Below are positions 7,634 to 12,573 of a stretch of 12,881 nt of DNA, piece by piece; position 1 is the first letter of the stretch, and the number at the start of each line of letters is the position of its first letter. The notes beneath the pieces are model-generated. The model was not told the origin of the DNA and ran no database searches. It saw only the letters and a program-made list of their open reading frames with translations. This DNA comes from Acidimicrobiaceae bacterium (GTDB taxonomy: Bacteria > Actinomycetota > Acidimicrobiia > Acidimicrobiales > Palsa-688), in assembly GCA_003156795.1 (NCBI GenBank), contig PMHU01000028.1, positions 1 to 12,881 on the forward strand, read 5' to 3'. Made by a program: the position numbers and the translations under genes.

Positions 7634-7751
7634 AGGGGTTCAAGTAGCGTCCCATTACCCCCACTGTGTTGTTGTGACGACGTTCTCCCTGGTCAGAGCG
7701 GGAATTCGCCGTCTGGTCGGTCAGGGACCGAATGTTCCTCACTCGAACCCC
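7634..7751 (+). repeat. Dispersed ~120-bp element, copy A
   Basis: Shares four collinear blocks with 9334-9456: AGGGGTTCAAGT (7634-7645, one base different), ACGTTCTCCCTGGT (7680-7693, identical), GGGACCGAATG (7724-7734, identical) and TCACTCGAAC (7739-7748, identical). The outer ends are inverted: GGGGTTCAAGT at the left and ACTCGAACCCC at the right (10 of 11 complementary), resembling short terminal inverted repeats. An internal hairpin CGGTC-AGG-GACCG lies at 7718-7730. I see no protein-coding feature here, although the minus strand is open and contains an unrecognised ATG-led stretch MGRYLNPSKQGELAREVLDL. Together with the hairpins on each side it accounts for most of the spacer between TetR and the toxin gene. 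Confidence 0.7.
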
Positions 7752-7792
7752 CGATTGCAACCTTGCGGGGAACTTCGCTTGACCAATCGGGG
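7749..7792 (-). terminator. Hairpin downstream of the toxin gene
   Basis: CCCCGATTG (7749-7757) and CAATCGGGG (7784-7792) form a perfect 9-bp stem with a 26-base loop, beginning 7 bp beyond the toxin stop on the minus strand. It also overlaps the right end of repeat copy A. The loop is long and no U-tract follows, so termination is plausible, not certain. Confidence 0.4.
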
Positions 7793-7799
7793 TCGATGT

Positions 7800-8123
7800 T
7801 CAGTACTGGATGTCGAGGGCGTAGCGCAGTGCCTGGTCGAGTTGGATCCGAGCATTGAGGTCGAGATGCCCGACCGGGGAGCGCTCTAACAGGTCGGACG
7901 GTATCGTGATGAGGTTGTCGCACGTGATGGCTCTGGGTTCTGGCAATCCCTCTTGTGGACCGACCTCAACCTCTGATCGGATGCCACGAACGCTGCGTGT
8001 GATTGGGGCGCAGGTGACGGCGGTAAGTACTGCTATTGCTGCGTCGCGTGTGACTACGCACACCGGACGGCGACCGGCTGGTGGCCCGAGATCGGCCCAG
8101 ATTATGTCGCCGCGGACGACCAC
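7800..8123 (-). CDS. MazF/PemK-family toxin (mRNA interferase)
   Basis: A 107-residue protein with the MazF fold signature; characterised members cleave single-stranded mRNA and arrest growth when the antitoxin is lost. RGDIIWADLGPP (4-15) is the first conserved strand. GRRPVCVV (17-24) supplies the conserved arginine (R19), and CAPITRSV (38-45) supplies the conserved threonine (T42), the two residues needed for cleavage in studied MazF enzymes. The C-terminal part keeps the family pattern: GL, AITCDNL, TIP, then VGHLD. The length is typical. It starts at GTG within the last codons of the upstream antitoxin gene (22-bp overlap), as usual for coupled type II modules. Cleavage specificity cannot be predicted. 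Confidence 0.88.
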   Translation of the reverse strand: MVVRGDIIWADLGPPAGRRPVCVVTRDAAIAVLTAVTCAPITRSVRGIRSEVEVGPQEGLPEPRAITCDNLITIPSDLLERSPVGHLDLNARIQLDQALRYALDIQY

Positions 8124-8350
8124 TCAGCCGCCGTGCGGGCGGCCAGGCGGGCTGCTGCCGCGACGATGGCGGGATCCTGGGGGACCCGCCGATAGGCGTC
8201 CTGGAGTTGTCGATCAGCGTCCGCAACGTCGGCGGCGTCAAGGACAGCAGCAGCACCGCGGCGCAGCAACTCGGAACGGTTCGTTCCTTGGTGTTCGGCT
8301 AGCCGGTCCAACTTCTCGACAAGCTCGTCGTCGAGTTGCACGAGGTGCAA
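8102..8350 (-). CDS. Ribbon-helix-helix antitoxin of the MazF module
   Basis: An 82-residue protein whose N-terminal part fits the CopG/RHH DNA-binding fold: strand LVQLDDELVEKLDRLAEHQG, turn TNRSELLRRG, then helix AAAVLDAADV. The Ala/Arg-rich C-terminal half (about 45-82) would be the toxin-neutralising tail, unfolded until bound. It lies directly upstream of the toxin and overlaps it by 22 bp, so the pair is an operon, probably autoregulated by the RHH domain. The first start in frame is TTG 8350, preceded three codons upstream by a TAG stop; GTG 8341 (three codons in) is the alternative. Neither has a close Shine-Dalgarno; an AGGAGG on this strand lies about 20 bases too far upstream of the TTG. 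Confidence 0.82.
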   Translation of the reverse strand: MHLVQLDDELVEKLDRLAEHQGTNRSELLRRGAAAVLDAADVADADRQLQDAYRRVPQDPAIVAAAARLAARTAAEWSSAAT

Positions 8351-9199
8351 GCCACGCTAAAAGTGTTGTGCCTCCTGGCCTACGAGCCTCCTGCCCGGGC
8401 CCGGGTGCAACGTGTCTGTGCACCGGATGGGGTGAACGGGGAATGGGTCGGTGGGCCGGCGTTGCCGGGTCAGCGAGTGTTGTACTTCCTGCACGGCAGT
8501 GGTTACGTGGGCTGCTCGCCGGCGACACATCGCGGCTTGGTGTCTCAACTCGTCGCGAGGACAGGTCGCCCGGCTTTTGTGGTCCGCTACCGCAGGGGTC
8601 CCGAGCATAGTTTCCCGGCTGCGACCGACGACGCTGTACGCGGTTTTGAATGGTTAACCGATCAGGGATTCGATCCGTCGCAGATCGTCGTCGCTGGCGA
8701 CTCCGCGGGCGGTCATCTTGCTGTGGGTTTGTGCGGGGAATTGCGCCGTCTTGGCTGTGTGCTGCCGCGGGCGCTCGTGCTGTTCTCGCCCCTGATCGAC
8801 CCAACGTATTCAATGGCGGCTGACTATGCGAGGGTTTCGAATGATCCCCTCGTCAGCTTGCGGGACGCCCGTCGCATTACCGGCATGTACACCGCTGGCT
8901 CGAATCTCGAGGATGCACGGTTCGACGTGATACGCGATGTCGGTCCCGACCTTCCGCCCATGTTGATCCAGGCGGGCGGCCGCGAAATGTTGAGGGCCGA
9001 CGCCGAAAAGTACGCCGCCGCCTTGCGTGCCGCCGGCGGGATCTGCGAGCTGGAGATATGGCCTGGTCAAATGCACGTATTCCAGATTGCCTATCGGATA
9101 CTTCCCGAAGCGCGGCACGCCCTCGATCATGCCCAGAGATTTATTGACGAACTCCCTGAGCCCCGCCAAAACGCCAGCACCGATGGCGTTACGGCATGA
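8345..9199 (+). CDS. Alpha/beta hydrolase, HSL family (IV) esterase, probably N-terminally shortened
   Basis: A serine esterase/lipase of the hormone-sensitive-lipase group. The oxyanion-hole motif is HGSGYVGCSPATHR (50-63) in place of the usual HGGG, followed by VVRYRRGPEHSFPAA (79-93). The nucleophile elbow is GDSAGG (Ser120). The catalytic acid is probably Asp219 in EMLRADAEKY, and the base is His244 in GQMHVFQ. All catalytic parts are present, but the oxyanion motif sits only about 50 residues from the start against roughly 75-85 in typical members, so about 25-30 residues of N-terminal cap are missing. No ATG or good ribosome site exists: candidate starts are TTG 8336, GTG 8345 and GTG 8363. 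It is head-to-head with the antitoxin gene, whose start it nearly overlaps. It may be a 5'-truncated relic. Confidence 0.7.
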   Translation: MQATLKVLCLLAYEPPARARVQRVCAPDGVNGEWVGGPALPGQRVLYFLHGSGYVGCSPATHRGLVSQLVARTGRPAFVVRYRRGPEHSFPAATDDAVRGFEWLTDQGFDPSQIVVAGDSAGGHLAVGLCGELRRLGCVLPRALVLFSPLIDPTYSMAADYARVSNDPLVSLRDARRITGMYTAGSNLEDARFDVIRDVGPDLPPMLIQAGGREMLRADAEKYAAALRAAGGICELEIWPGQMHVFQIAYRILPEARHALDHAQRFIDELPEPRQNASTDGVTA

Positions 9200-9244
9200 C
9201 AACGACAACTGCGACGCAGCGTTCCTCGAGCAGCGCTACGTCAG

Positions 9245-9364
9245 TCAGACTGCCCGAAGTTCAGCGACCAAGGCCCTGACCTGCTGCTTTCCTAGTTCGG
9301 CTGTCAGCGCAGCCCACCGCTTTCTGGCAGTCAAGGGGTTCGAGTCCAGTCCCTCAGCGCCCAC
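9245..9364 (-). pseudogene. Short peptide remnant within repeat copy B
   Basis: From GTG 9364 the minus strand encodes 39 residues ending at TGA 9245-9247: VGAEGLDSNPL, then RKRWAALTAEL, then QVRALVAELRAV. A longer version could begin at GTG 9406. It is similar to a 27-residue minus-strand peptide at 11265-11348 (shared VGAE.LDSNPL and R.RW..L.AEL). Some of the similarity beyond the nucleotide repeat is kept with different codons, which suggests protein-level descent. The protein family is not recognised. It is most likely the 3' end of a lost gene. Confidence 0.35.
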
Positions 9365-9456
9365 CTCAGCGCCACTTGGCACAACGTTCTCCCTGGTGGA
9401 CGGCACTTTTCGATGGTCCGTACGTCAAGGGACCGAATGCTCTTCACTCGAACTCA
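9334..9456 (+). repeat. Dispersed ~120-bp element, copy B
   Basis: Collinear with copy A: AGGGGTTCGAGT (9334-9345), ACGTTCTCCCTGGT (9384-9397), GGGACCGAATG (9429-9439) and TCACTCGAAC (9444-9453), with spacings differing from copy A by only a few bases. The ends are inverted (GTTCGAGT 9338-9345; ACTCGAAC 9446-9453). GGTCC (9415-9419) can pair with GGACC (9430-9434), preserving the hairpin of copy A in changed sequence. It ends about 40 bp before the next gene's start. CTCAGCGCC occurs twice near its left end (9353-9361, 9365-9373). Confidence 0.7.
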
Positions 9457-9480
9457 CGGCTCACTTTGGGGCGGACCGCG

Positions 9481-9486
9481 TATGCT
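9481..9486 (+). promoter_or_regulatory. -10 element of an apparently leaderless gene
   Basis: TATGCT ends 6 bases before GTG 9493, placing the transcription start at the start codon. There is no Shine-Dalgarno upstream and no clear -35. This helps to choose GTG 9493 as the start. Confidence 0.45.
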
Positions 9487-9492
9487 CCGCCG

Positions 9493-10260
9493 GTGGAATG
9501 GCCTCGCCTGCGAGCCGAGATCGTCCAGGTGTCGGCTCGGGTTGCGGACCTGCTCCGATGCTTGCCTCAATCAGCTTCCGTTCCACCTACATCGTGGAAT
9601 GTCGGTGAGACTGGTGCCCATCTCGTAACCATCCCCAGGCGTTATCTGAAGGTGATGGCCGGCCTCCGGGCGTCGCCCGACAGCATGACCGAGTTGAATG
9701 ACGCCGAACTGAAGGCCGTGGGATCGCGAACAGCAGCCGAGTTGGCCAACGAGTTGGAGGCGGGCACCGCCAGTTTGCTTGGGGAGCTGGGAGATGACGG
9801 AACTCGTGGCGTGCAGTTCTTCGGGATGACCCACAGCGTGGCGGGAGTGGGCGGGCTGATGCTCGGCGAGGTGTTGGTTCACGGGCGCGACTTGGCCAAG
9901 ACGATCGCTCAGGATTGGCCTACCAGTGGCGACCAGGCGGTGGCGATCATGTCTGGGGTCGTGCCTACGCTGGCCAACTTTGCCGATCCTGATGTCGCGG
10001 CGAGGGCCACGGGTGTGTACCACCTCAAGCTTAGGGGCGGGCCTGAATGGACCATCGCCGTTCGGAACGGCGAGGTATCGGTTGCGCCGGGCAAGCCACC
10101 TCGAGCTGACCTGCACATTTCCGCCGAACCAGTCGCCCTCATGTTGAACGGATACGGCCGTATCAGCCAAGCGCGGGTCCTCGCCTCAGGCAAGATCGTC
10201 GGATGGGGCGGCAAGCCTTGGCTGGCTCTTCAGTTCAGGAAGCTCTTCACCGAGCGTTGA
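9493..10260 (+). CDS. MDMPI-N/DinB-like protein with SCP2-like C-terminal domain (mycothiol-dependent type)
   Basis: The N-terminal half is a DinB-type four-helix bundle of the mycothiol-dependent maleylpyruvate isomerase family. WNVGETGAHLV (36-46) supplies metal ligand His43, and GEVLVHGRDLA (125-135) supplies Glu126 and His130, matching the His/Glu/His zinc site of characterised MDMPI. The C-terminal half (about 172-255) resembles an SCP2 sterol-carrier fold, with LKLRGGPEWTIAVRNGEVSVAP, DLHISAEPVALMLNGYGRIS and an SGKIVGWGGKPW segment. Two-domain proteins of this kind are frequent in actinomycetes; most have no known substrate. GTG 9493 gives 255 residues and the usual N-terminus (WPRLRAEIVQVSARVADLL); the frame is open further upstream, but that part lies in the repeat and looks non-coding. 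It stands alone between repeat copy B and a terminator. Confidence 0.85.
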   Translation: MEWPRLRAEIVQVSARVADLLRCLPQSASVPPTSWNVGETGAHLVTIPRRYLKVMAGLRASPDSMTELNDAELKAVGSRTAAELANELEAGTASLLGELGDDGTRGVQFFGMTHSVAGVGGLMLGEVLVHGRDLAKTIAQDWPTSGDQAVAIMSGVVPTLANFADPDVAARATGVYHLKLRGGPEWTIAVRNGEVSVAPGKPPRADLHISAEPVALMLNGYGRISQARVLASGKIVGWGGKPWLALQFRKLFTER

Positions 10261-10398
10261 GACCCAGGCATGAGGACTATGTGCAGCTGGTTACCGAAGT
10301 TGGAAAGGTCACGTACGGAAGGAGTCCCTCTAATGCATAGGTCATGGCAAGGCGCGGCGGTGTGTCTTTGGCTCGCCGGTTCAAGGGCCGAGCGCGAA

Positions 10399-10430
10399 CG
10401 GTGGCGGCCCCAAGGGGTAGGGCGCCACCG
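10399..10430. terminator. Hairpin between convergent genes
   Basis: CGGTGGCG (10399-10406) and CGCCACCG (10423-10430) form a perfect 8-bp stem; the 16-base loop itself contains CCCC-AA-GGGG. A second small hairpin, CGGCC-TTGA-GGCCG, follows at 10442-10455. Both lie in the 220-bp gap between the SCP2-like gene and the convergent secreted-protein gene and could end transcription from either side. I see no gene in the rest of the gap. Confidence 0.55.
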
Positions 10431-10480
10431 CCATACCGTGTCGGCCTTGAGGCCGCCAACCTGTGAAGGTTTCCGCTTGT

Positions 10481-11152
10481 CTACGTGACGGTGATCGTGG
10501 CAGCCACGAACTGTCCGCCTCCGGTAGCTGTGGGAACCCCACAGGGGACCGCGATGGGAGTCGCGGACCCCATCTCGTTGGTCTCGGTGTAGAGAGACAT
10601 GCTCGTCGATGCGAAGTCGCCACTGACGGCGTCACCGACAATCTCTCGATTGGTCCCGGGACTGCCGACTGTGATGGGGCCGAGCTGGGCGATCTTGAAC
10701 TTCAGCTTGGAACTCGTGTCGGTGCCACTGCTCGGGACTGGGATGTTCGTGGGAGCAATCGATATCGTGTTATTGGTCGAGGCGTTGTACGGCGAGGGTG
10801 TCCCATCGGTGCTGTCGATGTAAACGAAATCCCCCGAACCGGACACGTTGCCGGTATAGGACCTGAAGCCGGCTGAATATAAGGCGTAGTTCAAGGACCC
10901 GATAATCGTGACGGCATCCTTGCTGCTGGCCGTCTCTGAAGAACCAGCAGCTATCGAATTGTTGTAGGTGGTCTTGGTCTTGAAAGGGAGAGTGTAAGCG
11001 GTACCGAGAACAGTGCAACTCACGGTGCCCTTCTCCGTGGTAGTCACCGTGCTCGCGTACGCAGCCGATGGTGCAAGAGCGGCAACCGTCCCACCAATGA
11101 CTACGGAAGCGCACACGAGACCCCCGAGTCTGGCTCGGTTGAGATTCTTCAT
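10481..11152 (-). CDS. Secreted protein of unknown function
   Basis: A 223-residue predicted exported protein. The signal peptide has a basic start (MKNLNRARLG), a hydrophobic core (about 11-29) and a likely cleavage after PSAAYA at residue 33. The mature part is rich in Ser, Thr, Asn and Gly, reads as beta-rich, and holds two cysteines (46 and 204), one near each end, that could form a disulfide. There are no catalytic motifs, no cell-wall anchor and no further membrane segment. I do not recognise the family; the layout (one Cys at each end of a Thr-rich domain) recalls small secreted actinomycete domains such as DUF6801, but that is a guess. ATG 11152 is chosen over an upstream start at 11203 because GGAGG lies 5 bases before it and the signal peptide begins there. 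The codons are less GC-rich than those of its neighbours. Confidence 0.8.
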   Translation of the reverse strand: MKNLNRARLGGLVCASVVIGGTVAALAPSAAYASTVTTTEKGTVSCTVLGTAYTLPFKTKTTYNNSIAAGSSETASSKDAVTIIGSLNYALYSAGFRSYTGNVSGSGDFVYIDSTDGTPSPYNASTNNTISIAPTNIPVPSSGTDTSSKLKFKIAQLGPITVGSPGTNREIVGDAVSGDFASTSMSLYTETNEMGSATPIAVPCGVPTATGGGQFVAATITVT

Positions 11153-11215
11153 AAGATCCTCCGCATGTGCTCGAGACCGACCATCGCGCCCAATATTACC
11201 CACTACATTACTGGA

Positions 11216-11243
11216 ATGCTATAAATAAGATGACTTTAGTCAA
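11216..11243 (-). promoter_or_regulatory. Promoter candidate for the secreted-protein gene
   Basis: On the minus strand TTGACT (complement of 11238-11243) and TAGCAT (complement of 11216-11221) are 16 bp apart, in an AT-rich stretch unusual for this window. It predicts an untranslated leader of about 57 bases. TGACT-TT-AGTCA (11231-11242) is a small dyad over the -35. Confidence 0.5.
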
Positions 11244-11264
11244 CATTTAGGGTCCGGAGGGCAT

Positions 11265-11348
11265 TCAGTCCTCTGCGAGCTCGGCTCGCAGCACGTGCCA
11301 GCGTTCGCGGTGGCACAAGGGGTTTGAGTCCAGTCGCTCAGCGCCCAC
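11265..11348 (-). pseudogene. Short peptide remnant, related to the one at 9245-9364
   Basis: From GTG 11348 the minus strand encodes 27 residues ending at TGA 11265-11267: VGAERLDSNPL, then RERWHVLRAELAED. It matches the peptide at 9245-9364. An in-frame TGA lies just upstream, inside the 17-bp array, so the array has severed any 5' extension. Within the region are two strong dyads: CTGCGAGC-TCG-GCTCGCAG (11273-11291) and GTGCCA...TGGCAC (11295-11316). The family is not recognised. Confidence 0.35.
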
Positions 11349-11350
11349 GA
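11318..11350 (+). repeat. Partial third copy of the dispersed element (left end only)
   Basis: AGGGGTTTGAGT (11318-11329), then CCAGTCGCTCAGCGCCCAC, matches copy B 9334-9364 with two substitutions. None of the other three blocks of the element is found downstream; the sequence instead runs into the 17-bp array. Confidence 0.65.
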
Positions 11351-11403
11351 CACCTCAGCGCCCACGACACCTCAGCGCCCACGACACCTCAGCGCCCACG
11401 AAT
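11336..11403 (+). repeat. 17-bp tandem repeat, four units
   Basis: Four units at 11336-11352, 11353-11369, 11370-11386 and 11387-11403. The middle two are identical (CCTCAGCGCCCACGACA), the first differs at its first base and the last at its final bases. The unit core CTCAGCGCCCAC is also the left-end sequence of the dispersed element, so the array grew from that end. Confidence 0.9.
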
Positions 11404-11668
11404 TGTCATTTATGCGAAACTCAGCGGGCAGGGCTGACTCGGCTGACGGGCGACACCGTGCTCGGCCGTTGCCGACGGTGAGCGGGATCCTCTTCTTAAA
11501 GGACTGAGATTCGGGTACGCGGGCCGGTCGGGTCCTCGCCGAGCTCACCGTGGGCTCGGCATCGCAGTCGGCCACTGCGCCAAAGGCAGAATTCCAATCC
11601 GCCGACCGCTGCCTCGCATTGTTGTGGGGGCGCGGAAGGTCGGCAATGGGACACCCCCGCCCTTTCGC
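11404..11668. other. Intergenic stretch without a recognisable gene
   Basis: About 265 bp between the 17-bp array and the methyltransferase stop. Nothing coding is convincing on either strand. One hairpin is visible, GCCGAGC (11538-11544) with GCTCGGC (11554-11560) and a 9-base loop. It lies about 110 bp beyond the stop of the minus-strand methyltransferase and could serve as its terminator. Confidence 0.5.
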
Positions 11669-12487
11669 TCATGCGCTCTGTAGCGGGGACTGTCGAGAGC
11701 AAGCGGTGATCCAGTCGAATTCGGAGGTGATGCGGATCCCGACTCCGGGAATGTGCATGGGTTCGATGACGGTGCGCAAGGCGTCGCAGAAGTGGTCGAG
11801 GCCGACTGCCCGTATCGCCGGGACCGAGGGACCGGCCGAGACGAGCGCGCGGACGGCGATCTCGATGTCGGGCCATTCGTTGACGACGGTGACGGTCCCT
11901 CGCTCGAGGCGTTCGAACCCAGTGGCCGTCAACATGGCCTCGATCACGTTCTGGGTGTCGCCGTGTTCCACGTTGGCCGCGGCGTGGGAGGCCTCTGAGA
12001 GCTCGATCACCTTGACGAAGTACGGCAAGAGGCCGAGATGCTCGAACTGGCCCCAGAAGGTCAGGCCGAGCCGGCCTCCCGGGGCCAGTACCCGGCGCGC
12101 TTCGAGCAGGGCCGCCTCGCAGCCTTTCCAGATCCCGTTGAAGCTGGTGGCCGCGTCGAAGGACGCGTCGATGAACGGCAGGGCGAACATGTCACCCACA
12201 CGGAAATCGCCTTTCGGCGTGCGGGCGCGGGCGATGGTCACGAGGCCCTCAGAGGCGTCGATGCCCGAGACGGCAGCGCCACGCTCGCTCGCCAGGTGCG
12301 CGGCGAAGCCTGACCCGCAGGCGATGTCCAGCAACCGCGTGCCATCGGCGACGGCGAGTTGGTCGAAGACCGCCCGGTTGGCCGATCGGGCGTAGGGCTC
12401 CCACAGGTACGCCCAGTCGGTCGCCCGGTCTCCCCAGGCCTCCCCGGCCTCCCGCCAGTCGTCGCTCGTGGTCGTTTCCTGGGCCAT
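11669..12487 (-). CDS. Class I SAM-dependent methyltransferase (Methyltransf_11/UbiE-like)
   Basis: A 272-residue cytosolic methyltransferase. Motif I LLDIACGSGFAAHLA (52-66), the acidic motif II GIDASEGLV (75-83), GDMFALPFIDASFD (98-111) and RRVLAPGGRLGLTFW (131-145) are all in canonical order. The N-terminal WGDRATDWAYLWEPYARSANRAVF resembles a subgroup of UbiE-like small-molecule methyltransferases; the substrate is unknown. The start is ATG 12487 with AGGAGG (complement of 12491-12496) 3 bases upstream; the same frame is open upstream to 12667, but that would run through the operator and into the TetR gene. It is divergent from a TetR gene with a double palindrome between, so it is probably induced by a ligand of that regulator. 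Confidence 0.9.
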   Translation of the reverse strand: MAQETTTSDDWREAGEAWGDRATDWAYLWEPYARSANRAVFDQLAVADGTRLLDIACGSGFAAHLASERGAAVSGIDASEGLVTIARARTPKGDFRVGDMFALPFIDASFDAATSFNGIWKGCEAALLEARRVLAPGGRLGLTFWGQFEHLGLLPYFVKVIELSEASHAAANVEHGDTQNVIEAMLTATGFERLERGTVTVVNEWPDIEIAVRALVSAGPSVPAIRAVGLDHFCDALRTVIEPMHIPGVGIRITSEFDWITACSRQSPLQSA

Positions 12488-12496
12488 GGTCCTCCT

Positions 12497-12540
12497 TAGA
12501 CGAACGGTCGTACAATATACTATGGACGATCGTCCGTCTA
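12497..12540. promoter_or_regulatory. Double palindromic operator and divergent promoter core
   Basis: TAGACGAACGGTCGT (12497-12511) and ACGATCGTCCGTCTA (12526-12540) are inverted repeats with 13 of 15 positions matching, around a 14-bp AT-rich core. The right arm also overlaps a perfect 12-bp palindrome, GGACGATCGTCC (12524-12535), and the left arm has ACGA-ACGG-TCGT. The core offers -10-like sequences for the rightward gene (TACAAT 12511-12516; TATACT 12516-12521) and on the other strand TATATT. The left arm ends at the methyltransferase ribosome site. Binding by the adjacent TetR is inferred. Confidence 0.7.
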
Positions 12541-12573
12541 GCCTGGAACGGGAGTCGTAAGAACCGAGAGCCG

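Noticed and set aside
7374..7760. 128-codon minus-strand frame across repeat copy A and the TetR 3' end
   Set aside because: The MGRYLNPSKQGELAREVLDL stretch looks protein-like, but the rest is antisense to TetR and no family is recognised; kept only as a remark under copy A.
9334..9364. Intact tRNA gene
   Set aside because: Only the T-loop and acceptor-like 3' strand are seen; the T stem does not pair and no D arm, anticodon arm or 5' acceptor strand is found upstream.
9376..9492. Upstream start (TTG 9376) for the MDMPI/SCP2-like gene
   Set aside because: The added 39 residues fall mostly in repeat copy B and show no family similarity; GTG 9493 gives the expected N-terminus and follows a -10 element.
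11336..11403. CRISPR array
   Set aside because: Units are 17 bp and directly contiguous with no variable spacers, and no cas genes are present; it is a simple tandem repeat.
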